Part shown: positions 39,011 through 54,120 of the stretch, in pieces
Layout: every line of letters starts with the position of its first letter
How positions within the stretch are numbered: the stretch's first letter is position 1
The notes under the pieces: generated by a model
What the model saw: the letters and a program-made list of their open reading frames with translations, nothing else
Databases searched by the model: none
Told to the model about the DNA's origin: nothing
DNA from: Latrodectus hesperus
Taxonomy: Eukaryota; Arthropoda; Arachnida; Araneae; Theridiidae
Direction: 5' to 3'
Assembly: GCA_037975125.1 (NCBI GenBank)
Contig: CM075851.1
Span: forward strand, 123,905,063 to 123,969,062
Length of the DNA: 64,000 bases
Position numbers and translations under genes: made by a program

Positions 39011-41093
39011 TCGAAGTTAGAGTTGCTATTTACTTTGCCATCAGTCGTCAGTAATAATAAAATAAATAAGGTTGATTTATAATAGCACTATTGAAATGCT
39101 ATTAATTTCATTATCAATTGGTTAAAGAGAAGCTTCAAATGAAATATCTCTACATTTTATGGTATGAAATTTGCGTGATTTCTTTTCTTTTAATTGATGA
39201 TCAATTAAATTTATATGATTAAATATGCCCTTAATAAAATAGCTAACTGTTAAACTGGTTGCTAACTGGTTTATTTTATTTAACAATACTTTTTACTTCT
39301 TTCTCTGAAAGCAATGATTTTTGTATATTCTTCTTTGTTTAACATCATCATGTTGTAACAAAATGATTGTCACTATTGAAATTTTAAACATTAAGTTATC
39401 AACAGATTTAATCATAATAAATGAGTGATCAATTTGCGTTAAACTATATAGAACACGAGATTGTTTTTGTAAATAATATTTTCTCCTACACATTTACATA
39501 ATCTCTGATAAATCTCTTCAAGTCGAAATCTAAAAATCTACTTTCAGCTCATTTATTTTATTAAATTTAAAATTGAATAATACCTAATCATTATTTTATA
39601 TAGTTTGCAATAAAATATTTCATTGAATAAAATGCTTAATTAACGTTTTATATTTGCAAAAAATATAATATAACATCACAAGCGTTTGGTTCAGAGTTGT
39701 TTTCACACTTTTAATGGAATTTGCATACTTACTTTAATGTTAAATGGGATGTTTTACTCTTTATAGAAAAGATTGTCAAGATTTTCTGACAACCTAACAT
39801 CATTATTCATTGTATTGAAGCCGCATAAGTATGTACCTACTCCTGGCAGACAATTTACAAGGAAATTATTGAATTAAGTGTTTGTATCTTGATAAAAATA
39901 TATATATTATAAAATATAAATATAAACTAGTAATTTAAAACATATTCATTTCAAGAATTATTAAATGTTGAGTGAAAATAAAATTTAATTAAAAAACCTT
40001 GTTAAAGAAGCATGCTTAAATACAACGTAATGATAAAATATAATAACAATGAAATGTATTTTCATGAAAAAAAAATGGATATTTGGATTCCACGTAAAAC
40101 AATGCATTTGCGAAATTTATTTTTCTTAGGAAAATTTTGACTGTGTTTCCTTATGATGATTTTTAATTTTATGAAATTTATTCATTGAGTATTACATGCA
40201 TTTTTTATTTTTTTAGCAACATAAAAATAGAATTTAAATTTATTTGAGTGGCTCTCCTTAATAATTTAAAATAAACACGATTTGTATAGAAAACAATAGA
40301 ATGCACAACAAACAATTGACGCTTAGTGTTTGTGTTATTTCTGCAACATATTTTACTATTATATAATCTTTATGACATCAGATTTCTGAATTACAGAATT
40401 CACTTACTTAAAATTGCTTATTATTCATTATTATTTAAATATTCCGATATAAAATTATTTTAAAACTGCATTCTGGAAAAATCATTCTAGAGGCAAATTT
40501 CAGCAATGTGCTTATAACAGAAGACACAATTTCAATATTACTAATTAATCTTCTTCCAATTTCTTAATTATATAATTAACATTTTTCCTACAAAAATTCT
40601 CCAAACTTTGTTAATCTTGGGTAATGAATATCCATTTAAAACTCATTCCTTCCACATCGCCTTATCGGAAGCTTTAAAGAAAATTATTGATTTTGTTCCC
40701 CTAGTTGAATCGATTCAAATGAAGAGAATATTTGACATTTTAATTCAAGAAATATAACCGACATATCATTATACCTTAATTTAGATGTCACTAAATATAG
40801 CATGAGTCTGACATTATGATAAATTCTTTAGAAATAAAGGAGTTCAAACTTTTCTTACTGAAATATCAAAGGAAAATAATTAATACATCAAAAATATTCT
40901 CCTACATTAAAAATATTTCACAATAATATCTTTCTTTGAACTGAGCAGAATGTCATATCAATAATAATTTTGAGCTATTCTGTATACATAAGGCAAATGT
41001 TTCCTGATTTCAAACATTTGTCTGCAATCTAATATCTGCATTAAATTTTAGGCTGATTAAAACAGTTTAATTTCCTCATTAATATTCAACTTC
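39011..41093. other. AT-rich intergenic DNA
   Basis: No gene recognised. Contains the first copy of a 27-bp direct repeat at 40853-40879. Confidence 0.5.
40853..40879 (+). repeat. 27-bp direct repeat, copy 1
   Basis: Exact match to 41506-41532, beginning TCTTACTGAAATATCAAAGG. The two copies lie on either side of the MITE at 41094-41348. Confidence 0.9.
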
Positions 41094-41348
41094 GGCACAG
41101 GTGCCGTGTAATCCGGGATAGAAAATTCTGAGTTTGGCGATCTTTTTGGTGGATTTTCTCATATATCTGGCAATTTCATTTTTATATCATCATAGATATG
41201 GAGACCTATAAGAATTATGCAGAAAATTCTATTTTGGTTACCATAGTACTTACATCATCGCGCACGTCACGATACGTCATCTTGGCAGCATTTCCTCATC
41301 GACAAAAAAAATCAGAATTTTAAATCTGGATTACACGGCACCTGTGCC
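41094..41348. mobile_element. 255-bp MITE with ~21-bp inverted ends
   Basis: The ends GGCACAGGTGCCGTGTAATC (41094-41114) and their inverse (41328-41348) are exact for about 21 bp, and inverted similarity continues (AAAATTCTGA near 41122 against TCAGAATTTT near 41312). There is no coding capacity. Flanks TCAACTTC and TTAATTTC agree at 6 of 8 positions with C/T differences only, so a decayed 8-bp duplication (hAT type) is plausible. The end itself is palindromic (GGCACAGGTGCC). Confidence 0.85.
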
Positions 41349-41505
41349 TTAATTTCAATAATTTTCTTGTAGAAATGCTAATCGAATGGGTTTTATGGCG
41401 CAAGATTCACAATGTGACAAATTGTGCAATTTTCTAGAAATTCATCACCAAAATTTTGTATGTTATCCACAGTTTTAAGATTTTAATAGCTAATAATAAA
41501 ATTAA

Positions 41506-41532
41506 TCTTACTGAAATATCAAAGGAAAATAA
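41506..41532 (+). repeat. 27-bp direct repeat, copy 2
   Basis: Exact partner of 40853-40879, 653 bp away. Confidence 0.9.
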
Positions 41533-43246
41533 AAGAAAGTTTAAGAGAACATATGAAACTGTTGCTTCTATAAAAATTCAATTAAAAGTAAATTTTATTT
41601 AAGCCCCAAATACAACAGATTTCTACAGATATGTCACAAAAATAAAGAAATTCATTAGTAAAGTTCATTAATAGGGGATTTAAACAGAATATTTATGTAA
41701 TTTTAAATTATATGAGAGAGAGAGAGAGAGAGATAATAATTTGATTTCTCTTTAATTGAAAATTAAGAGTGACACTATTAGAGTGTGAATCAAAAATTTG
41801 AAACCATGCATTGCTATCAACTATAGTAATATCAGGGAATATAAGGCACAAAGTAAGGTTTTTATCTTTGCAATTTTTATCTACTAGCTTTTAATTATTG
41901 TTTTAATTACTAAAATGATATAACAAAATAATTATTTAAAAGAGTTGTTGATTACTAGAAAGTAATAAAAATTAATGTCTATTGATTACTTTTTGAAAGG
42001 TATTATAACTGTAAATCTATTTTGCAACAAATATCCCATTAAACATAGCATATAGCTATCAAAATGTTTTCTTATATAAAACCCTCTTTATGTCACTTCA
42101 AATAAAATATTTGAAGTAGCAATCAATTAAGTGTAACTTTAATGAAAATACGTGATCTGAACACTCTGTAGAAATCAAATTAATATACAAATTCAATTCT
42201 GAGAGAGGAAAACGGAAAGGTTATTGTGAAATAGAGGTACATTTTATAATAAATATAAATTTTAATAAAATATCAGATACTACATACAGAAACACATTTT
42301 TGCAATAATAATATTTGTCTTATACTAAAATAAAAGATTAAAGATAGCAATGAAACACTTTCCACTTCTGAAATTTATTGAATGATAATTTCCAAAACAT
42401 TCTAAATCTTAAGGAGATTTTGCATCATAAAGTCAGGAAAATGTTTTTCTTTAGATTATAAGTATCATATTTGGCAAAGTATCCATAGCGGAATTATTCA
42501 CAGAAATGAGTATGTTATATTCGCTTGAAATTAAATTTAAATTTTTGAACTGATAACAGAAATTTGATATTTCCTAGAACATAACGTATTTGTTTTGACA
42601 ATAAAAGTTACTGTAGCTATATTATGTTTCAATTCATTACTCTACTGGTTAAATTAAAAAATATTAAGTTCAAATTTATCTGAAATTTAATTTGTAAATA
42701 ATAGAATATTTCGTCATAAAATGTAAAAACAGAAAACGTTTTATTGACTTTTGTAAAAGGAAAGATGAAAAGTGTTCTTTTTTTCAATAAAATTATCTTA
42801 ATAAAATATTGATATTATACATTAACAACACAAATAGTAATGGTGATAAAATTTCCCGAGAATACATTTTTTTGAATTCAAGTTTATAAAATATATGTAA
42901 TTAAAATGAAGTCAGCAGTAATAAAAATATTATATTTCTAGGAACGCATTTAAAAAAATAATATAAATTTAAATTTAATAAAGATTTTAATTTTTTAAAA
43001 TTTACACTTGAAAGAGTATAAAATGCTTATCAAATATCAAATAAATTCATTGCAAAAAGTTTTATTATTTTCTTAGTAGTAAGAACTTTGGTTTTAGTGT
43101 TGATAATACTCATCAAAATAGAGCAGATGTGGGTAGTTGCTTAAAATAAAACTCGCAATAACTATAAATTTTAAATATTTCATTTGAAAAATAATACTTT
43201 CGACATTTGCACGATGGAAATACTTTATTTTATAAAAGGAACACAA
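41533..43246. other. AT-rich intergenic DNA
   Basis: No gene seen. A (GA)n tract occupies 41714-41733. Confidence 0.5.
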
Positions 43247-43341
<95 letters not shown>

Positions 43342-43437
43342 ATATATTATATATATATATATTATATATATATATATATAATATATATATATATATATAA
43401 TATATATATATAATATATATATATATATATAATATAT

Positions 43438-43534
<97 letters not shown>

Positions 43535-43551
43535 GTGTGTGTGTGTGTGTT
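43247..43551. repeat. Palindromic compound microsatellite (AC)n(AT)n(GT)n
   Basis: An (AC)n block (43247-43262), about 270 bp of AT with several TAAT/ATTA phase changes, then (GT)n (43534-43551). Because (GT) is the complement of (AC), the whole block of about 305 bp is one self-complementary palindrome. Long Tyr-Ile-type frames on both strands here are artefacts. Confidence 0.97.
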
Positions 43552-43880
43552 GTTTTGTTGTTTCGTATCTCCGTGATCATACATGCAAGCAATGCTAAAT
43601 GAGTTTTTTCGTGCATGAGTTCATTCAACCTGAAGAAATCGAGAACTAAAAAGGGGTCTTGAACCAGGTCTTGTCTGGTAAATCTCGGACAAAATAAGAT
43701 GTGACCAAGGGAGGTTTGTACAGAAGATCACCGAGAGCAGATTTCGAAAGTCATTGATAATAAGTTCCCATTAATGTAACGTGTAAGAACAGATTGATCT
43801 CGTCTGCTGTTGCTCCGAAAGAAGGAGCACCCAGGTCACCTACTCTGATATACTGGTGGAGCCATCCAAATGTTCATATT
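43552..43880. other. GC-richer unidentified segment
   Basis: Compared with its flanks this segment is markedly less AT-rich (for example AAAAAGGGGTCTTGAACCAG and GGTGGAGCCATCC). It contains a short stem GCTCCgaaagaaGGAGC at about 43813-43829. No protein frame, tRNA boxes or terminal repeats were found. It may be an old SINE or LINE 3' end or an exon. Confidence 0.3.
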
Positions 43881-46010
43881 CATTGCCTTATATTTAGAAA
43901 GAGTGTATGTATGTGTTAATAATATTAGTGTTTTTCATATAGAAATTGAATTTTAATGTTTGCCTTACAGAAGACACCAGTATTTATTAAATCATTTTAT
44001 AAGTTATTAAAATAAGAGATTAGTGTACATTGGTATACGTTAGCTACAAAAAACAAATTAAGTTTATAAACTGATATTTCATTTAAAATAAAGCTTTGTG
44101 AAAACTAGAGTGGTACGTCAATAAAAAAAAATTACTTTAACACGTTATAAGCATTATCGATTACTTTGCACACACACACACAAAACTTACAAATTTCCAA
44201 ACATGTGAATCATCTGGTAATTGATACTACTCCTTCACTTTTGAAAACCAGAGAAAAAGAAGAAAATATGGCTAATAGTTGAAAAATTGATATCAGATAA
44301 ATGTTTTTTGATATCAAATTAATAATTGATATGAGATAAATGTGTGCCTAAAATGTTGTCCGAATTCTTGAAATAGCATTGTTTGAACACGATTTATTTT
44401 TCTTAAAAAACCCCGTTTTATTCACTTTACAATTCCTGTGTAGTGACTTTGTGTAAATTAAGGAAATGGCATCTTCTTCGTATGGTTTATAATAAAAGTC
44501 ACTTAATAACGGTGTATTGGTGTTAATGAAACTTTGTAATAAACCATTTCAGCAATTTATTATTTGTCCACCAACGGCTTGCTTCATACACTCCAACAAC
44601 AAATCATGTTATATTGCATCATAAATTAGTCTTTTTCATGGCACATTTTACATTACAATTTGCCTCTCTCCACTTTTTTCCATTTTTATTCTATCGGGAT
44701 CAAAGAATGAAAAAAATATACAACTGAAAGAGATACACCTGCCATAAAATAATTTTGTTTATAACATGCAAGATCAAATGCTACTATACTACAGAGTACA
44801 AGATGTATTATGAGAATATAAAACAAAAACGCTTAACGTGAAATGTGGTAAAAATAATATCATGAAATAGATATATCACTTGTTGTTTTAATGTCTACCT
44901 GTAGGTAAATATTCCTTTTAATGAGGCCTATTTCAAAACACTACGGAAAGTGTTTTTCTCTTATGAAACTTATCTGTAGTGCGTAATTATACTTTTAAAA
45001 TAAATTTTAAAATATTGAATAATTCATTAAGCAAGAGGGAGGGTATTTGACTGAGATAATATAAAAATAACGACTGCAAAATAATTGTTGATATTGTACA
45101 CGTTTTTGTTGACACTGTATTTCAATAAAAATTCTTCCATTCAATATAATGGAAACAGATCATTCAGCTTAACATTTTAAATCCAGATTTTCAGTTTTGC
45201 TTTTTAGTTTTAAAATCAAATCAAGTTTCTTTATTTGTGCAAGAAATATGACAATATTAAAAAAATTTTTATGCATTTTGTGACTGTAACATTACATGAT
45301 TCAATTCAAATAAGAGGTTATTTCTATGTAGGATACATTTCCTAGATTTCAGTGATTAAGCATATTTTCATCAAACTTACTATCAAAAAATATACTAAAT
45401 TATATTTATAGCTGGAAATTTCCTGCAACATGAAGTACTACATATTAAATGAGTATTAAATAAAAATATAATTAATCATTTGCAGACTAAGTTATAATTT
45501 TTTAAAGTATTTTTTAGCATATTCCGCACGGAAGGCTATTTATGCTCAGTAATTTAAAATATATTTAGAAACCGCAGTCTAAATATCAGATCGTACAGTC
45601 ATTGCCTAAAAGAATATGCTTTTACAGTGTCCTAGAATTCAAATATAACTTGCAATATTTTATTCGTTTTAGAACAAGAAATATTTAAATCCATCATACT
45701 TGTGTGAGACATGATAAATGACGTGTCACATTTATTCAAACAGCAATGCTCTTTTGAATATTTTACTAAAAAAGATACTTTGTATTAAAAATTATTTTTT
45801 CCATATCAATTCCTCGTCAAAAACTATATTTTTACATTTAATTTGAAAGTACATTTTTATCGTTTTATTTAATATTTCTTTGAAATAAATATATCATGAG
45901 AAATATTCTACAATATTTAAATAATATAAAAATATTCATTGTGAAAATATCACGTGATCATAAGCTTTATGTCATATTAATAAAATGGCTTTATTTTTAT
46001 TTATTTAAAT
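43881..46010. other. AT-rich intergenic DNA
   Basis: Nothing recognisable; an (AC)n tract of about 14 bp lies near 44169-44182. Confidence 0.5.
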
Positions 46011-46058
46011 AAAGTGTTTTACGTTCAAAATAGATTATTTTTGAATGCAAAACACTTT
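46011..46058. repeat. 20-bp-arm hairpin with TTATTTAAATAA flanks
   Basis: Arms 46011-46030 (AAAGTGTTTTACGTTCAAAA) and 46039-46058 pair at 18 of 20 positions. Outside them, TTATTTAAAT occurs on the left (about 46001) and again on the right (about 46067). A possible miniature foldback element. Confidence 0.7.
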
Positions 46059-48061
46059 GTAATGCATTATTTAAATAATTAAAATAATAAATGATGACGT
46101 CATTTTGTTTGATATAACTAAATGTTCAATAAATTACAATTGTTGAAAAGAAAGAGCTTATTGCAGAAATACAGTACTTTTATTAACGTGATGATATTTT
46201 GAAATGAAAAACTTAAATAGTTTTGATTAGTTTTATGCTATAGGTAATAACAAAAAATTAAAATTCACAAGAATTTTATTTTCTTATTTACTTATTTAGC
46301 ACTTAAGTCATGTTTTATATAAGAAATTACTCAAACTATAATTTATTTTTGCAAAAGAAACAATGAAACAAAATTTCAAATAAGCCTCCTTAAATGGATA
46401 ATAATGACGAGTAGAAAAAATCAATAAAACACATCAATGTCGAGAAATAATTTTTAAAACTCATTATAATCAATCACTTCTCGGCAAAAAATACATTTTT
46501 CATCAAAATGATTACCCTCTTCTATACTTTAATCTTTGTTCTAAGGACGATGTTAGTGCTTATCAAAGTAACCAAGTTAATTTGCATAAAGGCTGAAATG
46601 GTGATAATTTAAAAAAATATATCTATATTAGCTAATGAGACGAAAGCCTTAAATGTAATTTGCTGCTTGTGCTGACATCTGGTGCAAGCATTTATAGACA
46701 CCTAAATTACGTTATTAACTTCTGTAATCAAATGCAAAATTAATATCAATGAAACACAATTTATTTTCTCTATCAAATCTAAAAGTCTGCTCTCATTAAA
46801 GATGGGCGGGTTATTGATATTTTTCTTGAAGAAGTTTGAGGAATAAAATTTAAAATGAAAATATAAAGATTTAGATATAATGCAAATAATAGACGATATA
46901 TGCAGAAGAAAAATTAATTTATTTGATGCAGTTTTTTAGAATGAATTTATTAAGTTCGTTTAAATTTTGATAACTTATGCATACGTAGTTATTAAATAAT
47001 TCTTATATTATCAATAAATATCCTTAATAATATCATCTAACTAAATAATTCTTGTCTGTATAATCCATGATAAATCGATAATATTATCATATTTTCAAAA
47101 AAATTACTTCAAAATTAATGAAATGTTAAATTTACTATAAATAAAATTAAAAATAAAGATAAATAAATTTCAGAACTGTTTGTAACTATATTTAATAAGA
47201 CTATTCACTTGTACCTTCATTTGAGAATCTTAATAGAAAATATAGCCAAGTGAATGTCAATTTATTTCTTTTTTAAAGGTGCTCTAAAATAATTTTTGGT
47301 TTACGAACATCAATACAATAAAATTTTGCCAGTATGATATCGTATAAAAATTCAAAGCTATAATTAAGTGATAATTATAGAAACTACTGACAAGAATATT
47401 AAATATTTTATGGATTATTTGCAATTTAGTACATAGCCTAATTTTTTGTAATTTATAAAATAAATATAAGTTACATGAATTTTAAAAAAATAATAACTAT
47501 ATGATTTGCATTTGTATAAATATTTATACTACTAAGATTTATATTTAAAATTATTTGATAAATTAATTGAGATCAATTTTCTCTAAAACAGGAAATTACA
47601 AAGAATTTAACATTTGACAAGTAAGTTCGTGAAAACTGATTTAATTCTTGAACAATCAAATAATCTTTTATTTCAATAATGTAATACTGTAGGAAAACCG
47701 AATATGTTATTATCAAAAAGATTTAGAAACATAATATAAATTCTCTTTTAAAGAAATATTTTGCATAAACTTTGAGCTTATTTAAATTTTTAAAATAATA
47801 ATAATGTTAAATTGTAGCTGACAGCAAATATGAAAGCTTAGCTAATTATTGATTACAGAATTTTCTACAGATTGTAAAACATAGATGTACAATATAATAA
47901 GTTAACAATACATGCAATAATAGCTCATATCTGGATACAAGTGTGTCAGTTATTTATTTGATTTGGATGGTTTCACACATAGTTTTTGTCATGGAATTTC
48001 TCACATTTCATCATCATTAATTGTATAACTTCATGATTAAACTCTCTCAATACATATATGC

Positions 48062-48063
<2 letters not shown>
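46059..48063. other. AT-rich intergenic DNA
   Basis: Nothing recognisable. Confidence 0.5.

Positions 48064-48132
<69 letters not shown>
48064..48132. repeat. (AT)n microsatellite
   Basis: About 34 units, preceded by a CATATATGCATGTA transition. Confidence 0.97.
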
Positions 48133-48136
<4 letters not shown>

Positions 48137-49818
48137 GCAATCAGTAAATGTATTGATAAAATTTCCTTCTACTTTAACATATTTTTTCAAGGAAATATAG
48201 GACATGATAAATGGTTACCCATTTTGTCACTATTTGGCTGATAACATTTACGTAATGATGTTTGTCAATAATGGTCTATACTGTAGAGCCTTGTGTTAAA
48301 GAAATGTTGAATTACATTTATTATCCGGTATTTATCATGTATATTAGGAATTTTAAATGGAGGATGTTACAAATTTATTTTATTTTATTTTGTGTACATG
48401 TGTAAGAATATTTTATATTTGCTTCTAATTAACCTTATACGAATTAAGTGTACTGGTCTGAACAATTTAAGGTGTATATGTTCAATACACGTAAGGAAAT
48501 TCCTGGTGCAAAAAACTTGTACTGTATAAAGATGTGTAAAATTTTTAGTTATTCTGTTCTTACCATTAACATGTAAAAGCCATTAAACGGGACTTTAAAA
48601 ATCGTTATCTGCATTTACATTTTATTCCAGATTTTTTTCTACCATTTTTTTCTACTAAGGCAATTATTATTATACCTAGTACATTCAAAGGTGTACAATA
48701 TAATAAGTATTTGAAATAATTTAAATTGTTTGTGTTTTGTATCATTATCTCGCATTTGAACCCAAACTAATGTTGTCTGCAACAGCTCTTAATAAAAAGA
48801 ATTTGAATATCTGTTTATATTTCAACAATATTTTCTCACAACTGTGATGTGACTTATTAGTTACAACGGCATGATCACTATAATGATCTCATTGCCAATC
48901 AAAATGACTGAAATTCCCATGGGTTTTAGTAGTAAGACAAATTTTAATCTAACTATATATAAATATGAGGAATTAACTTAGGTAATTAAATCGGAGTTGT
49001 CTGTTTGCTGCAATTAATGATGGTAGATTTTTTCTCATAATTCTGAATATAACTATGTAGCTTTCATTAAGATTAACATAAATTTAAGAATTTAGAAATT
49101 ATCAATTTATTTTTTGATGTTAATCATTATTGTTTCAAATTATTTGCTTGATTCTAGCAGCTGATTTGTTATGTCGTATTTTTAGTACTAAAAGCTTATA
49201 TGTATCATGCTTAATACTTCAATCTTTTTTACATATGCATTACATTTTAAACATATGTACTATATGTGTACTATATTAATGATCAGTTTAGGAGTGTTAA
49301 TATAGATCTATAGAGGAAGCTAAATTATAATTTAAGAAAGCATAAAGTTTAAATGATATGAGAAAATAAATATTGTTGAGATAAGTATAAAAAGTTAATT
49401 TTTATTAAATAGCATTCAACATATAGGAAACAAAGCACTAAGGAGGGTAATTAATACTTTTTTAAATAATTTAGGCTGGTTAAAGAATAAAGTGATAAAA
49501 GCTTTGAATTAAGCAAATTATTTTACACGTACATCAGTCTTTCATTCAACTGGATTCTAAAGTATGAAGGGAAATAAAATATTTATATCAAATGATTAAA
49601 ATTCATATCTATTTGTGCATAAATAACTAATGAGAAATTTTTTATGCCTGCAGTTTTTGCATGTTTATACATTTTCAAATTTAAATATTAAAATTATTAA
49701 TCAACTTTAGCATCTTTATTATGTCTGTGAAGATTTTATAACAATGATATTTTATGGAAAAAAATATGAATTCTTAGATAGAGATAAGTGTTCAGAAGAT
49801 TTAAAGTTAACGTTTAAG

Positions 49819-49819
<1 letters not shown>
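48133..49819. other. AT-rich intergenic DNA
   Basis: Nothing recognisable. Confidence 0.5.

Positions 49820-49858
<39 letters not shown>
49820..49858. repeat. (AT)n microsatellite, short
   Basis: About 19 AT units. Confidence 0.97.
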
Positions 49859-49859
<1 letters not shown>

Positions 49860-50535
49860 TATCATGCAATTAAATATATCTTGTGAATACAGTAAAATTT
49901 AATTCTATTAACAAGTTGACATATTAAAGTAATAGAAATCGTTATATTATCAAATGATTAGACATTTAACATAACTTAATTATTATTATGCTGCAATAAT
50001 TAATCTCTCAGGTAGTTATTTCAAACATACATGGATATTATTCTAAAGGGAGTGCTAAAGGAAGACAATATGCGAAACAAATAATACTTCAGAGAATAAT
50101 TTAATTGAGTACTTATGAGAATAATTTAAAAGCAGAATATCAGACAACTTTGTTTTAAATATCAGCTTTAAGTATCAAGTTAATATTTAGTAAAAATAAT
50201 TGATATTGATGTTAAAAATAAAAAAACCGTTTTGCAGTATAAACAAATGCATTTAGTTTCGGAAGTTACACCGCATTAAACTACAAAACTAAAAGGTGTT
50301 TTCATTTATTTCAATATTTTTAATCATCTCTAAAATAATGACGAAATATTTCCCAGAAAAATTTTCATAGATAGAGAATTATGTTCTTGTATCCAAGATG
50401 TTAAAATAAGTAAATTTTCAATTGTACAATCCAACTGTGAAGTATATAAAATCTTTATAACTAAAATACTTATTCTGTTTTTTCAACAATGGATAGAATC
50501 GAATTCAAGACTCCTAACTCGAGTATTTTTTTATC

Positions 50536-50541
<6 letters not shown>
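49859..50541. other. AT-rich intergenic DNA
   Basis: Nothing recognisable. Confidence 0.5.

Positions 50542-50631
<90 letters not shown>
50542..50631. repeat. (AT)n microsatellite
   Basis: About 45 uninterrupted AT units. Confidence 0.98.
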
Positions 50632-50633
<2 letters not shown>

Positions 50634-50861
50634 TAAAATTATTTCTCCCCGTTGTACTTAATTTCGTTTTACATTTTTAATTCTATTTAATCAAATCTTT
50701 TTTACGCGTGGACAATTTTTATACATAGTTCTGTATATTTTATCTGGTTAAAAAGTTGCTTAGTTTTATTAAATAAAAAAATATCGTGAGAAATTCATAA
50801 GCTTTATACAAAAAATTTTAGAAAAGAAGCAAATTTAATTTTACAACATATTTAGCAAAAT
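50632..50861. other. AT-rich intergenic DNA
   Basis: Nothing recognisable. Confidence 0.5.
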
Positions 50862-50945
50862 TAACAGATATAAATTTTAATCCGTTAATAAAATTAACAG
50901 ATATAAATTAATCCGTTAATAAAATTAACAGATTAACAGATATAA
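50862..50945 (+). repeat. ~31-33-bp tandem repeat, 2.5 units
   Basis: AACAGATATAAATT followed by AATCCGTTAATAAAATT occurs twice in a row, then a partial third unit AACAGATATAAAC. A recent local duplication. Confidence 0.85.
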
Positions 50946-52358
<1,413 letters not shown>

Positions 52359-53879
52359 ATAATGTAAAATTCATTGTAAATATATGTGTAATTTTATTGG
52401 AAACATATAATTATTTAACTGCTTGTTAAATATTGTAAAATTTAAGTAAGTGTTTGGTAAATTTTCCTAATTACTTTTTATGTTCATATTTTATTTAAAA
52501 GAAAAATTCACAATTTTTAATAATAACTTATTTTAAAAAGAGATAATATTTTTTACATAAAATTGATCAATTTGCATTTATTTCGTTAACCTTTAAGTTT
52601 ACTCTTAATTTATTAAATTTTAATCAAATTTATTTGTATTAGAATTAATTTGATTAGATTTATCAAATTAATTTTTATGATTTATCGGAAAATATCAAAA
52701 CAATTTATTAGTCCATGACGTATGATTCATCACTATAGCACGCAACTACATAAAATAAACTGTTAATTTATAATATAAAATTAATGTAAAACTTCAAAAC
52801 ACAAAAAGTTGAAAACCAAAGTTTATTAAAAAATTATATTTTATCCACATTTAAAGTAATAATTATATTTAATTTTATGGCATTGAATATAAATATTTCC
52901 ATATTTTATTAACTAATCTTCATAAGAACCCAACATGCCTGCATAATTTAAAGATTATGTGTATGAAAAATAATATAAATTTGCTTAACATAAAAGTTAA
53001 AACAAAATGTAAAATGCTTATGTAATTAAATGCATTATAATGAAGACGTATTCATCTTTTTTAGCATAGTTTTCCATATTGCTAAAATGATTTTTTTACT
53101 AATAAAATGATAAAATTTAACTTATTAATTTAAATTTTATCACACACCGTAATGCATATCATAAAATATGGCTTTAAAGTCAGGATTTCATAATTTATTG
53201 TTATTAATTTAGCAAATATACTTAATAAAACAAATAAATTTTTCAACTCGGTTCGTATCTCTCTTAAGGGATATTGCGAAATACATAATTTTACGTTACC
53301 GATTAATTGTGAATATAAGATGAGACTAATATATTCATTGAAACATTTTTCTCGTTAATTATTATTCTACAGAATTATTTTTTAAAAATTTATCTTGTTA
53401 TTTTAATCGTATACATAATTTCTATTAAAGATTGAATTACAACCGACATGATCAGATCCATGATTGTAATGCCATTTGAAAAATTAAAAAATTGAATTTT
53501 CAGTGTTTTAAAAGAAATTTCAATGTTATTTTGTGTAAGAAATGTTTTAATATATTTTAGGTGTTTCATACTATAATAAAAAAAACATACTATAATAACA
53601 TTAAAAATTAAATGAAGTTATTGTGGTCATCAATATTTAAATAGTAATCCTACAAAATCATTCATTTAATAAAGTAATTAAATGACATTTACATTTAATG
53701 TGTGTGTGTAAGATAACAGGTCACAATTTGTTACATTTACATACATAATTGATATAGATACACGTTATATCAATTCGTATGTTCATAATAATGAAGATCA
53801 TGGCCTGTAAACCAGTGTTAAAATATATGTAACAATGCAGTATGTATGCAAATGCTTGTTAAATCTGTGGAATTAAATG
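52359..53879. other. AT-rich intergenic DNA
   Basis: Nothing recognisable. Confidence 0.5.
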
Positions 53880-54120
53880 TCCCATGTTCGGTCATTGAGT
53901 AATTACCATAGTCTGGAAAAAAATTTTCTCCTTCTGTCGAGTAATGTAAAAATTGATGAAGGGAATACTCTGGTGGTGCCATCTATCATAAGAGTTTAGA
54001 GCAAAGTCGTACTTTCACCTTCGTGTTTCTTTGGTTAGCGAAAGATTCCCCCTACTGACTTAAATTCGCAGAGCCAACTGCATAGCGAGCTTGGCTTGTC
54101 TACTAACTATGTTATATGTC
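53880..54120. other. GC-richer unidentified segment
   Basis: Stands out from its surroundings by composition (for example ACTCTGGTGGTGCCATCTAT and CGCAGAGCCAACTGCATAGC). No convincing frame, tRNA boxes or inverted ends. Possibly a retroelement remnant. Confidence 0.3.
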
